From: Sedimenticola selenatireducens
GTDB lineage: Bacteria > Pseudomonadota > Gammaproteobacteria > Chromatiales > Chromatiaceae
Reading direction: 5' to 3'
Assembly: GCF_007625115.1 (NCBI RefSeq)
Contig: NZ_VMNH01000021.1
Coordinates: 1 to 42,029 of the forward strand
Length of the DNA: 42,029 nucleotides
A program made the translations under genes and the position numbers. This document shows positions 8,447-16,644 of the stretch, in pieces. Within the stretch, counting starts at the first letter, position 1; every line of letters starts with the position of its first letter. The notes under the pieces are model-generated. The model was given only the letters and a program-made list of their open reading frames with translations, had not been told where the DNA came from and searched no databases.

Positions 8447-9157
8447 TCAATCAATTGTGGATTTGGTCAGAGCAGCAGGAGCCGATAGGCCCCCCTGCAG
8501 AAAAGGCAGCAGGCGTTGGATTATTCCTTCAATATCTGCCGGATCGCAATACCGGCATGATTCAATCATCTCTAAAGCATCAGTGCCTGCAAGTGTGAAA
8601 GCGATTGTGCCAATCACAAAATGTACGCGCCAAGAAAGTTCTTCTTGTGACAGTTCAGGTAGTGTCAGCGCCAATGCTGAGCGGTACCGATCCTTTACTT
8701 TCTCATACAGCAAAGGGAGAAAATCATGCACTTCAGGCCCGGGCTCGGCATGTGTCCGTCCCAGCAGTCTGATGAAGTTTGTCCCCCCTTGATTGGGATT
8801 GAGGCTGGCACGCAGCGCCGGTTCAATAAAGGCGCGCAGGATATCTTCAAGTGCCAGCGGGTTTCCGTTGGCTTTCTGTTCCAGCGTTTCCAACATATCG
8901 ATACGCTGCTTATTCATGGGGGCAACGCGACGTTGAAATACCGCTTGATAGAGCTGTGCCTTAGACCCGAAGTGATAGTTGACGGCCGCCAGATTGACAT
9001 TGGCCCTGGAGGTGATCGTCCGCATGGATGTGGCGGAATAACCTTTCTCAGCAAAGATCTCCTCGGCTACATCAAGTATCTTGTCCTTGGTGTCGACGGG
9101 AGGCTTCATGTGCTGGCTGACTGTTTCAGCAACAGCATTTGCTCTGAACGGGTTCAT
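8447..9157 (-). CDS. TetR/AcrR-family regulator, PsrA/FadR-like
   Basis: The 236-residue TetR-type repressor has its helix-turn-helix at about residues 43-64, within ILDVAEEIFAEKGYSATSM and VNLAAVNYHFGSKAQLY. The latter stretch is typical of PsrA-like TetR regulators, which respond to acyl-CoA or free fatty acids. The remainder is the ligand-binding and dimer domain. Its neighbour, a fatty acid-CoA ligase on the same strand, supports lipid control. A palindromic candidate operator (AAACG-TT-CGTTT, 9201-9212) lies 44 bases upstream of the start and suggests autoregulation. The ATG at 9157 is preferred, although the ribosome binding site is weak; an internal ATG at 9109 is an alternative. Confidence 0.85.
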   Translation of the reverse strand: MNPFRANAVAETVSQHMKPPVDTKDKILDVAEEIFAEKGYSATSMRTITSRANVNLAAVNYHFGSKAQLYQAVFQRRVAPMNKQRIDMLETLEQKANGNPLALEDILRAFIEPALRASLNPNQGGTNFIRLLGRTHAEPGPEVHDFLPLLYEKVKDRYRSALALTLPELSQEELSWRVHFVIGTIAFTLAGTDALEMIESCRYCDPADIEGIIQRLLPFLQGGLSAPAALTKSTID

Positions 9158-9200
9158 TCGTCATATTACCTGATAAACTATGCCATAATAGGTTTCAGTT

Positions 9201-9212
9201 AAACGTTCGTTT
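9201..9212. promoter_or_regulatory. Candidate TetR operator
   Basis: AAACGTTCGTTT consists of perfect 5-bp arms around a 2-base centre and sits 44 bases before the TetR start. It fits the AAAC-N2..4-GTTT form described for PsrA operators, although the flanking C/G bases of that consensus are missing. AT-rich sequence with a CTTGACAAAAA stretch on the minus strand (9217-9227) lies beside it and could include the -35 box. Confidence 0.45.
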
Positions 9213-9310
9213 TAATTTTTGTCAAGACGTTTTTTTGCACTATTATGTCGGTGAGTGTCCCTTCAAACAGGCACTCAGTCTATTAACTCAATGATTCCCT
9301 GGAGGGTGAG

Positions 9311-9574
9311 TTGACCCAAGTAATTGAAGAGATACGCAGTGATCAGCAGTTGGACGTGAGTGGCTTTATCTGTCCACTTCCCGTGTTAAAGACCAAGGCG
9401 GCGCTCTCGAGAATGGCGGTGGGTGAGGTACTAAAAGTGATCGTAACCCATCCCGATTCCCGCAAGGAGTTTCCGGTACTTTGTCGGTTGCCAGAATTTG
9501 AACTGCTGTCGAGCGCTGAGGAGGATGGGCATTTCCTCTACTGGATAAAGAAGGTCTCCGGCCATAAGGTTTAA
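9311..9574 (+). CDS. tusA: TusA-family sulfurtransferase
   Basis: The 87-residue TusA-like protein carries persulfide sulfur on a single cysteine. The family motif C-P-x-P is present as C21 in DVSGFICPLPVLKTK, followed by the VGEVLKVIVTHPDS strand-loop. The start codon is TTG at 9311; a GGAGG site at 9301-9305 fixes it. TusA proteins feed sulfur into tRNA thiolation, molybdenum-cofactor synthesis or, in sulfur oxidisers, the Hdr-type cytoplasmic pathway. No dsr, hdr or rhd genes adjoin, so the housekeeping and dissimilatory roles cannot be separated. It is followed by an intrinsic terminator and is probably monocistronic. Confidence 0.88.
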   Translation: MTQVIEEIRSDQQLDVSGFICPLPVLKTKAALSRMAVGEVLKVIVTHPDSRKEFPVLCRLPEFELLSSAEEDGHFLYWIKKVSGHKV

Positions 9575-9594
9575 TTCGGGACTTTCTTTGCGAC

Positions 9595-9627
9595 TACCGG
9601 AGACTCTTCCGGTATACTTTTTATTTT
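9595..9627 (+). terminator. Intrinsic terminator after tusA
   Basis: TACCGGA-GACTCT-TCCGGTA forms a 7-bp stem with a 6-base loop and runs into a T-rich tail (TACTTTTTATTTTT). It lies 21 bases past the tusA stop and just ahead of the next gene. Confidence 0.8.
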
Positions 9628-9650
9628 TCAACAATATCTGATGGTTTCAT

Positions 9651-10280
9651 ATGAAGTTTACGGTAATCCCTGTTACAGCATTTGAGCAAAATTGCACGCT
9701 GGTTTCTTGCGATGAAACTAAACGGGCAGCCGTGGTAGATCCGGGCGGTGATATCGATCGGATTCTCCAGGAGGCAGAGGAGCAGGGAGTAACGCTCGAG
9801 AAAATCCTTATAACCCATGCCCATATTGATCATGCAGGCGCGGCGGGTGAGCTTTCCAGACGTTTAGGGATTCCCATTGAAGGGCCACACAAGGAAGATC
9901 AGTTCTGGATTGATGACTTGGCACAGCAGGCGAAGATGTTTGGTTTTCCCCCTGCCGAGACCTTTGAACCGGCGCGCTGGCTTAATCAGGGTGATCGTGT
10001 GCAGGTGGGGAATCAAGAGCTTGAAGTACGTCATTGCCCCGGTCATACACCTGGTCACGTAGTCTTCTTTAATCCCAATGATAAAGTAGCCATCGTCGGT
10101 GATGTCTTATTCAGTGGCTCGATTGGTCGAACAGATTTTCCGAAAGGGGACCATGCCACCTTACTGCGCTCTATTCGTGAGCAGCTCTGGAGTATGGGGG
10201 ATGATGTGGAGTTTATCTCCGGTCATGGCCCGGTCTCTACCATCGGCCATGAGCGGGCTACCAACCCTTTCCTGAACTGA
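9651..10280 (+). CDS. MBL-fold hydrolase, YcbL/type II glyoxalase-like
   Basis: The 209-residue cytosolic metallo-beta-lactamase fold protein is of the YcbL class. Metal ligands are H56, H58, D60 and H61 (LITHAHIDHAG), H132 (CPGHTPGH), D151 (IVGDVLF) and H192 (ISGHGP). The IGRTDFPKGD motif is typical of glyoxalase II-like YcbL proteins, which lack the C-terminal substrate-binding helical domain of true GloB. The usual suggestion is thioester hydrolysis. It shares no operon with its neighbours: a terminator precedes it and the next gene is convergent. Family confidence is high; the physiological substrate is open. Confidence 0.9.
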   Translation: MKFTVIPVTAFEQNCTLVSCDETKRAAVVDPGGDIDRILQEAEEQGVTLEKILITHAHIDHAGAAGELSRRLGIPIEGPHKEDQFWIDDLAQQAKMFGFPPAETFEPARWLNQGDRVQVGNQELEVRHCPGHTPGHVVFFNPNDKVAIVGDVLFSGSIGRTDFPKGDHATLLRSIREQLWSMGDDVEFISGHGPVSTIGHERATNPFLN

Positions 10281-10289
10281 TCAATCAGT

Positions 10290-10328
10290 GGGCGTTTATG
10301 CGATGGATGAACGCCCTTCCAGGCGTTC
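10290..10328. terminator. Overlapping inverted repeats at a convergent junction
   Basis: GGGCGTT (10290-10296) can pair with AACGCCC (10310-10316). GAACGCC (10309-10315) can alternatively pair with GGCGTTC (10322-10328), inside the last codons of the aminotransferase gene. The two hairpins exclude each other. They lie between the convergent ycbL-like and aminotransferase genes and may end transcription from either side, but T-runs are lacking. Confidence 0.4.
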
Positions 10329-11480
10329 ATTATTGATCAGTGAAGCAAGTCGTTTCACGCCTTCGTTGATCAGATCCACATGGCTGTTGGAAAAATTGAG
10401 TCGCATGCTGTTATGTGACTCACCAAAGGCATAGAAGGCTTCTCCTGGAACGAAGGCGACACCCTGTTCAATGGCTGATTTGAACAGGGTCATCGTGCTC
10501 TCATTGCTGGTTAGGGTCGCCCAAATAAACATGCCGCCCTCGGGTTTGGTGAATTGAACCTGATCTGGCATATAAGTCGTCAAGGCGGCAGCCATCGCTT
10601 CAAGCCGTCTGCCGTAGGCCGTGCAAATCGTTTGTAGATGGGGTAGCAGTGCGCCGCTCTGGAGATAGTGCAAAACCAAGTGCTGATCATATCCACTAGA
10701 GTGGAGATCGGCGGCCTGTTTCAGCTTTTCCACAATTTTGATCACCTCCCGTGGCCCATTGATCCAGCCAAGCCGGAGTGCCGGTGCAATCACCTTTGAG
10801 AATGATCCGAAATGGATCACCCGATGGGGCATCAGTGTGTGCAGGCTGGGGAGAGATTCGCCTGAATAGCGCAGCGATGAATAGGGGGCATCCTCCAGAA
10901 TCAAGAAATCATACTTTTCTGCCAACTCAACCAGCCCCTTTCTCCGCTCTAGTGAGTAGCTGGCGCCGGTAGGATTCTGGAAATCCGTTACGGTGTAGAA
11001 AAAGCGGATCGGCTCCAGTTTAACGATCTCTTCCAGGGCAGATAGGTCGGGCCCCTGATCATCAGATGGGATGGTCACCAGTTCAGCCTGATTAGCCCTG
11101 AGAACCTGCAAGGCGCCCAGGTATGTGGGCGCTTCGACAACGACCTTCTGACCGGGATCAATCAGACAGCGTACAACCAGATCGAGCCCTTGTTGTGAAC
11201 CCGTGGTGATGATGATGTTATCTGGCTGGCTCTCTGCAATGGTCAGGTTCTGGGCAATATAGGACCGCAATGGTAAAAGACCGGCCGTTTCACTGTATTG
11301 ATAGAGTGCATTACCCAGCTGCTGATGCATCTGCTGGGCGGCTTGCTGTAACTCATCAACAGGAAAAAGTTGGGGGTCAGGTAGCCCGCCCGCAAATGAG
11401 ATAATGTGCGGCTGTTGGGTGACGGCAAGGATGTCCCGGATGAATGAGCTATTAAGGTTTTTCGTCCGTTGGGCAAACAT
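10296..11480 (-). CDS. PLP-dependent aminotransferase (class I, 2-aminoadipate/LysN-like)
   Basis: The 394-residue fold-type I aminotransferase has the PLP-binding lysine in HFGSFSKVIAPALRLGW (near residue 235) and the cofactor-contacting FYTVTDFQNPTGASYSLERR around 160-180. The N-terminal IISFAGGLPDPQLFP is typical of the 2-aminoadipate (LysN/Aro8-like) group, which accepts aromatic, branched-chain or aminoadipate substrates. There is no N-terminal GntR domain, so it is not a MocR regulator. A GAGAGGATC ribosome binding site precedes the ATG. An aromatic-amino-acid activity could supply indole- or phenylpyruvate to IpdC elsewhere in the window, but that link is speculative. An AraC regulator diverges from it. 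Confidence 0.88.
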   Translation of the reverse strand: MFAQRTKNLNSSFIRDILAVTQQPHIISFAGGLPDPQLFPVDELQQAAQQMHQQLGNALYQYSETAGLLPLRSYIAQNLTIAESQPDNIIITTGSQQGLDLVVRCLIDPGQKVVVEAPTYLGALQVLRANQAELVTIPSDDQGPDLSALEEIVKLEPIRFFYTVTDFQNPTGASYSLERRKGLVELAEKYDFLILEDAPYSSLRYSGESLPSLHTLMPHRVIHFGSFSKVIAPALRLGWINGPREVIKIVEKLKQAADLHSSGYDQHLVLHYLQSGALLPHLQTICTAYGRRLEAMAAALTTYMPDQVQFTKPEGGMFIWATLTSNESTMTLFKSAIEQGVAFVPGEAFYAFGESHNSMRLNFSNSHVDLINEGVKRLASLINNERLEGRSSIA

Positions 11481-11590
11481 CCGCTGATCCTCTCGTTCTA
11501 ATAGTGATCATCGGAGCATAAGGCAGGCCACTGATTCCGAGTTTGATTGGAAGAGGGTATTCTTTTGTCGAAATGTGCTATTTTTGCACT

Positions 11591-12520
11591 ATGGGGCTGC
11601 GCAGAAATACATCCTACGAACATCAGACGCGTATTAATGAGGCGCTGTATCGTATTCATGCCGATCTTTCCGCAGAACTCACTATAGCGGATCTGGCAAA
11701 GCGCGCCTGCTACTCACCTTATCACTTCCAGCGCATCTTCAAACAGATAACCGGCGAGAGTGTGCATGACTACATTCGCCGCTGTCGATTGGAGTGGGCG
11801 GCCAATCTGCTGATCTACAATCCAGACACGGTGATTGTTGAGATTGCCACGGAGTGTGGTTTTCATTCCAACGCCTCTTTTAATCACGCCTTTAAGTCTT
11901 TTTTTGGCTGTTCTCCCAGCATTTGGCGTAAGGAGGGCTATGCACAGAGGAGCCGCAGTTTAAAGGCGCTTTGGTCGACTTCAGCGGTCAATCCGCATCG
12001 CAAATTTTATGAGGATACACTCCGGGAAAACGAGCGGCCTCTGTTGCCGCCTGTCGTTATAAAACGCCTGGCCAGTCAATCGGTCGCCTATATTCGGCAC
12101 ATAGGTTATGACCAAGGTATTGGTGAGGTGTGGGAACGCTTATTGGACTGGGGGGCGGATCATGGATTTGATGTCGATAAGCAACAGATGATCGCACTAC
12201 ACCACAGCAATCCGGATTTGATCCCTTTCGATCAGTGTCGCTATGTGGCCTGTCTGACGTTACCCAAAAAAAGTTATCCCAGTGATGGCGTTGGCGTCAT
12301 GGAGATACCCGGTGGTCTGCATGCGTGCTGCGAAGCGGAAGGGGTATTTGGAGACCTACTCTACCTGATGCGAAATCTGTATATGTACTGGTTGCCGGCC
12401 AGTGATTATCAGGCGAGAAGCATCCCTCCACATGCCTGTTACCAGGATAATCACTTCATTAATCAAAGTCATCGATTTCACCTCGAATTCCGCATTCCAG
12501 TAGCGCATAAGCGGCGTTAG
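11591..12520 (+). CDS. AraC-family regulator with GyrI-like effector domain
   Basis: Two helix-turn-helix motifs form the N-terminal AraC DNA-binding domain (roughly residues 10-105, including TIADLAKRACYSPYHFQRIF and IVEIATECGFHSNASFNHAF). The C-terminal half (about residues 145-300) is a GyrI-like small-molecule-binding domain, beginning at PPVVIKRLASQSVAYIRHIG. This is the Rob/MarA-like layout with the DNA-binding part first. The open frame extends 16 codons upstream to a TTG at 11543. I choose the ATG at 11591 because the AraC homology begins shortly after, but an ATG at 11573 is also possible. The divergent aminotransferase gene is a candidate target. Confidence 0.85.
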   Translation: MGLRRNTSYEHQTRINEALYRIHADLSAELTIADLAKRACYSPYHFQRIFKQITGESVHDYIRRCRLEWAANLLIYNPDTVIVEIATECGFHSNASFNHAFKSFFGCSPSIWRKEGYAQRSRSLKALWSTSAVNPHRKFYEDTLRENERPLLPPVVIKRLASQSVAYIRHIGYDQGIGEVWERLLDWGADHGFDVDKQQMIALHHSNPDLIPFDQCRYVACLTLPKKSYPSDGVGVMEIPGGLHACCEAEGVFGDLLYLMRNLYMYWLPASDYQARSIPPHACYQDNHFINQSHRFHLEFRIPVAHKRR

Positions 12521-12679
12521 CGGGTAGTCTATATATTTGATATTAATCAAGAAAGTAATTTATCAACCACATTGCCGGCGTGTTTTTTGCGCCATCACCT
12601 GACGCACATCATTAAGTTTGATCTGTTCCCTATGCTGCATATGGACAGGCCTATTATGAGTACATATTCTTGAATCGTG

Positions 12680-14035
12680 ATGAGAACATTAAACGCCGTG
12701 CTTTACAGTGTGATTCTCTCCTTCCTAGTTGGTGGCGCGGTTTTTTTCGGTATTTTTTCTGGTTCCTGGATTAACTATCCCCTGCATGCCTTTATCGAAA
12801 GTCTGGGTGCCTTTATTGCCCTGCTGATTGCTGTCCTTATTCTGATGCTGCGCATCTATGATCGCCTGCCTGTTCGCTATATCTGGATCATATCGGCCTT
12901 AGTCAGTATGGGCGTGCTGGATGGTTTTCACGCGGTTACACAAGAGATTCAGTCTTTTGTCTGGTTACACTCGATGGCGATGTTAAGTGGCGGGTTGATA
13001 TTTGCCTGCATATGGCTACCCGATGAGATTGCGCGGCGTGTTTATCGAAGGGGACTGCCACTCATTTTTCTTGCGTCTATGTCGATCATCGGCGTATTTG
13101 CGCTTATTAGTCCCTCTTCAGTTCCGGTGATGATTGAATCGGGGGCGTTTACCGCGTTAGCCAGAATAATGAATTTGGCGGGTGGCATACTCTTCCTCAC
13201 TGCTGCGGGTTACTTTTTATTGCAGCAGCGTTCATCCATCAGCCGGGATAACACGATCTTCAGCAGTCACTGTCTCCTGTTTGGACTGTCAGGACTATTA
13301 TTCGAATATTCAGTGCCTTGGGATGGGATTTGGTGGTACTGGCATCTCTTGCGATTTGTCGCCTATGCGTTGGTGCTTTATTACTTCTTTATGTTGTCCC
13401 ATGCTGAGGAGCGACAACTGCATCTCTTAAACAGCGAATTGGAAAATCGGGTTGCGCTGCGCACGCTTCAGTTGAGTAATGAGCTGAAAGAACGCAAAAG
13501 GATGGAGAAAAAACTGAAGCATTTGGCAACACATGATCCGCTGACGGGGCTCTACAACCGAAATGAACTTGAGCGCCGAATAGCCGAGGACCTTGAACGT
13601 GCCGCCCGTTACCAGCATCCCCTCTCTATCTTTATGGTGGATATCGATCACTTTAAAGAGATTAATGACAACTACGGGCATGCAGGCGGGGATCGTGTTT
13701 TGCGAAGTATTGCCTTCGAATTGGAGCGCTCGCTACGAAAAACGGACTATGTTGCCCGATTTGGGGGTGAGGAGTTTCTGGTTGTGTTGCCTGAGACGTC
13801 ACTTGCCCGGGCAATCGAACTCGGTGAACGATTACGCCATAGGATTGCCAGCCATGAAGCGATACTGGGTGATGAGAAAGTGGCTTTGACGATCAGTATC
13901 GGTGTGGCCAGTTTTCCAGCTATCTCGACCAACTGGAGTGATCTATTGGATGCCGCCGATACGGCTATGTATCAAGCCAAGCATGATGGGCGGAATTGTC
14001 TGCGCTCGGCTCCTGAGCGAGGCGGTGGATTATGA
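12680..14035 (+). CDS. Membrane-anchored diguanylate cyclase (GGDEF)
   Basis: About seven hydrophobic helices in residues 1-230 form an integral sensor region, reminiscent of MASE-type domains (GVLDGFHA near residue 75). A short coiled coil (LENRVALRTLQLSNELKERK) then leads to a GGDEF domain. The catalytic motif is RFGGEEF near residue 362, and an RKTD inhibitory I-site stands exactly five residues before it, so an active, feedback-inhibited c-di-GMP synthase is expected. The start is ATG at 12680; an adjacent GTG at 12677 is equivalent. It is monocistronic. The last codons overlap the convergent rarD-like gene by six bases. Confidence 0.92.
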   Translation: MRTLNAVLYSVILSFLVGGAVFFGIFSGSWINYPLHAFIESLGAFIALLIAVLILMLRIYDRLPVRYIWIISALVSMGVLDGFHAVTQEIQSFVWLHSMAMLSGGLIFACIWLPDEIARRVYRRGLPLIFLASMSIIGVFALISPSSVPVMIESGAFTALARIMNLAGGILFLTAAGYFLLQQRSSISRDNTIFSSHCLLFGLSGLLFEYSVPWDGIWWYWHLLRFVAYALVLYYFFMLSHAEERQLHLLNSELENRVALRTLQLSNELKERKRMEKKLKHLATHDPLTGLYNRNELERRIAEDLERAARYQHPLSIFMVDIDHFKEINDNYGHAGGDRVLRSIAFELERSLRKTDYVARFGGEEFLVVLPETSLARAIELGERLRHRIASHEAILGDEKVALTISIGVASFPAISTNWSDLLDAADTAMYQAKHDGRNCLRSAPERGGGL

Positions 14036-14962
14036 AGAGAGTTGACCTACTTTTCTGGCCAAAGACTCCTGCCTGATCCGATTCCTTGAGTCGAGCGTAA
14101 ACACGATCAGACCGAGCCAGATAAGGGCAAAAGTGATTAAGTGAGGCTGCGAGAACGGTTCATCAAATAAAAATACAGCCAGCAGAAACTGGCAGGTTGG
14201 ATTTAGGTACTGTAATAGACCAACGGTTCCCAGCCGCAGGCGTTTTGATGCCGAGGTGAAGAGGATCAGGGGCAGGGCGGTCATCAGGCCTGATCCAATC
14301 AGCAACAGGTCAAAGCTTATCGTTTGGGTGCCAAAGACAAGTGTCTCCTCTCGATGCAGTAGCCAGAGGTAACCCACTGCGAGCGGTGCGAGAAAAAGGC
14401 ACTCCATGGTCAGGCCCACCAATGCACTCACATCAATCTTTTTTCTAACCAGACTATAAAACCCAAACGAGATGGCCAACAGCAATGCTATCCAGGGGAG
14501 TTGCTGGATCGCAATCAAAAGATTCAGTACGCCTAAACAGACCAGAATCAGAGAAATGATCTGGTTGCGGTTTAGCCGCTCGTCGAGAAACAACCTGCCC
14601 AACACAACCATCACAATGGGCATGATGAAATAGCCCATGCTGGCTTCCAGTGCTTTTTCGTTGTTGACCGCCCAGATAAATCCAAGCCAATTGACCGAAA
14701 CAAGAATCGAGCTGGTGAGTAGCGTCAGCAACATTTTACGGTTAGAGAACAGCCTTATAAAAATCCGAATCTGTCCGCTGAAACCAACCAGGATCAGTGT
14801 GAACAGCAGTGACCAGATAGCGCGGTGGGCAATGATTTCGAGGGCTGGGGCCTCGCCAATAGCCCTATAGTAAAGCGCAGAAAAGCCCCAGATGAGAAAG
14901 GCACCCAATGCACTGGCAACGCCGATGTTTACAGCACGATCAGATTCTGTGGGCGAGTTCAT
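14030..14962 (-). CDS. rarD: RarD-type EamA/DMT-family transporter (copy 1)
   Basis: The 310-residue protein has ten predicted membrane helices and two EamA repeats. The RarD hallmarks are HRAIWSLLFTLILV near residue 47 and WGFIWAV-like VNWLGFIWAVNNEKALEAS near 105, followed by GYFIMPIVMVVLG. RarD proteins are drug/metabolite exporters with poorly known substrates; many sit beside amino-acid regulators. It is downstream of an Lrp/AsnC gene on the same strand (88-base gap), a probable operon. A second RarD-like gene lies 1.7 kb away on the opposite strand with the same organisation of motifs, suggesting paralogues or parallel acquisition. Confidence 0.9.
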   Translation of the reverse strand: MNSPTESDRAVNIGVASALGAFLIWGFSALYYRAIGEAPALEIIAHRAIWSLLFTLILVGFSGQIRIFIRLFSNRKMLLTLLTSSILVSVNWLGFIWAVNNEKALEASMGYFIMPIVMVVLGRLFLDERLNRNQIISLILVCLGVLNLLIAIQQLPWIALLLAISFGFYSLVRKKIDVSALVGLTMECLFLAPLAVGYLWLLHREETLVFGTQTISFDLLLIGSGLMTALPLILFTSASKRLRLGTVGLLQYLNPTCQFLLAVFLFDEPFSQPHLITFALIWLGLIVFTLDSRNRIRQESLARKVGQLSS

Positions 14963-15050
14963 GGTTATGCTGTTTCCAGACGATAGTTGGTTTCAACTGT
15001 AACAGTCAACCAACAGGCAGGTCGAGTGATCCCTGGATAATACAGGTTGG

Positions 15051-15518
15051 TTATAGCTTGACAGCCGTTTCAAATTTTACCCGATCCAGTGAGATCAGGC
15101 TGCGGAATTTTCTGAGATTGGGTTGGGTATAGAATACTTTATGGGTGAAGGCATCATAGGCCTGCATGTCTGGCACTGAAACAACCAGAATGAAATCGAC
15201 CTCTCCTGTGACGGCATAGCATTGAGTGACCTCAGGGGAGGCTATTATTGTCTTCCGGAATTGCGCTGATAACTCCAGATGATCCCTCTCCATCTCCACT
15301 TCAACAATAATATTAATAGTATGTCCCGCTATATGCGGTTCTACCAGCGACACATCACCTGAGATGATTCCCTCGTCCCGCAGGCGTTTTACCCGTCTGA
15401 GGCAGGCGGGCGGAGATAGCCCAACTCGTTCGGCAAGTTTTAAATTGCTGATTTGGTTGTTTTTTTGTAATTGATTGAGGATGTGTCGATCAATTCGGTC
15501 AAGGGTATCTGATTTCAT
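15051..15518 (-). CDS. Lrp/AsnC-family transcriptional regulator
   Basis: This 155-residue Lrp-type protein has an N-terminal winged helix (LDRIDRHILNQLQKNNQISN, then LAERVGLSPPACLRRVKRL) and a C-terminal RAM domain for amino-acid binding (QCYAVTGEVDFILVVSV near 100-115). Full-length for the family. It leads the rarD copy 1 gene and diverges from the Gate-rarD pair across a 133-base, extremely AT-rich spacer, so it most likely controls both exporters in response to an amino acid. Confidence 0.92.
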   Translation of the reverse strand: MKSDTLDRIDRHILNQLQKNNQISNLKLAERVGLSPPACLRRVKRLRDEGIISGDVSLVEPHIAGHTINIIVEVEMERDHLELSAQFRKTIIASPEVTQCYAVTGEVDFILVVSVPDMQAYDAFTHKVFYTQPNLRKFRSLISLDRVKFETAVKL

Positions 15519-15651
15519 AGTTAATTAAATTACAATTAATATTGATAATATAAAATAAAATTAAGAAAATTCTAATAATAAAAAATTATATTACATAATC
15601 ATATGCATAAACAAAATCATAGCAGAGATTCATTGATTACAATATGCACTA
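15519..15651. promoter_or_regulatory. AT-rich divergent control region (probable Lrp-type operator)
   Basis: This spacer between the divergent Lrp gene and the Gate/rarD genes is nearly all A and T for about 80 bases (15525-15605), with many A- and T-tracts that should bend DNA. Lrp/AsnC proteins typically bind several such degenerate sites in phase. No single palindrome stands out, so individual sites cannot be assigned. Confidence 0.5.
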
Positions 15652-16644
15652 TTGATATCAACTGATTTGAGGCCTCGCTTGAAAAACTGGTTTAAAGAAC
15701 TGTTACTCGATATCTACCAGGTAACCAGCACACTCTTCAAAATCATGATTCCCACACTGCTGGTGGTGAAGCTGCTGGAAGAGATGGGAGGTGTTGAACT
15801 CATCGCCTGGGTCTTGGGGCCGGTGATGGCGTTTGTTGGTCTTCCTGAGTCAATGGGATTAGTTTGGGCAACGACGCTTCTAACCAATATCTATACCGGC
15901 ATGATTATCTTTTTCAATGTGGCGCAGTCTGAATCGCTCACTGTTGCCCAGGTGACGGTAGTAGGCACCATGATGCTGGTTGCTCACACCTTGCCGATTG
16001 AGGCGCGAATTGCACAGAAAGCGGGCGTACGTCTTGGCGTCACACTGTTGATCCGCCTTTCCAGTGCCTTGCTACTTGGGTTTATGCTGCATCATCTCTA
16101 TGCCTGGGGAGGCTGGTTGCAACAGCCTAATCAACTGCTCTGGTCGCCCAGCGTGATTGATAGCTCGCTGCAGGCTTGGTTGGTTTCCCAAGTGCAGAGT
16201 CTTGGTATGATTTTATTGATCATATCCCTATTGCTGACGACACTAAAATTACTGCGTTTGTTGCATATCGAAAGGCTGCTTCACTGGCTGCTTCAACCCG
16301 TTCTTAGACTACTGGGGATAGGACCCACGGCAACCACTATTACCATTGTGGGGTTCACTCTGGGATTGGCGTTTGGTGGCGGACTGCTGATCAAAGAGGC
16401 GAAGGCAGGTCATGTACCGTATCGGGATGTATTCAGCGCCATGACACTGCTGGCGCTCTGCCACAGCGTTATTGAGGATACCCTATTGATTCTTCTGCTG
16501 GGTGCCGATATCAGCGGCATCCTCTGGATGCGCTTGCTGTTTGGTTTTTTGGTGGTGGCGCTGGTCAGTCGTCTGATGAATCGCAGCAGTGAGCAGTTTC
16601 ACCGACGCTATCTAGTTCGTGAACCAGAGGCGGCAAAGCCATGA
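15652..16644 (+). CDS. Nucleoside-recognition (Gate) domain membrane protein
   Basis: The product of up to 330 residues has about eight to ten membrane helices and two Gate-type repeats (FKIMIPTLLVVKLLEEMGG near residue 30 and GFTLGLAFGGGLLIKEAKAG near 235). Such proteins resemble spore-maturation and nucleoside-transporter gate domains; their substrate is unknown. There is no ATG at the expected N-terminus. TTG codons at 15652, 15667 and 15679 are possible; TTG 15679 has GAGG six bases before it and may be the true start. The stop overlaps the ATG of the rarD copy 2 gene (ATGA), so the two are translationally coupled, hinting at a two-part transport function. Confidence 0.8.
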   Translation: MISTDLRPRLKNWFKELLLDIYQVTSTLFKIMIPTLLVVKLLEEMGGVELIAWVLGPVMAFVGLPESMGLVWATTLLTNIYTGMIIFFNVAQSESLTVAQVTVVGTMMLVAHTLPIEARIAQKAGVRLGVTLLIRLSSALLLGFMLHHLYAWGGWLQQPNQLLWSPSVIDSSLQAWLVSQVQSLGMILLIISLLLTTLKLLRLLHIERLLHWLLQPVLRLLGIGPTATTITIVGFTLGLAFGGGLLIKEAKAGHVPYRDVFSAMTLLALCHSVIEDTLLILLLGADISGILWMRLLFGFLVVALVSRLMNRSSEQFHRRYLVREPEAAKP

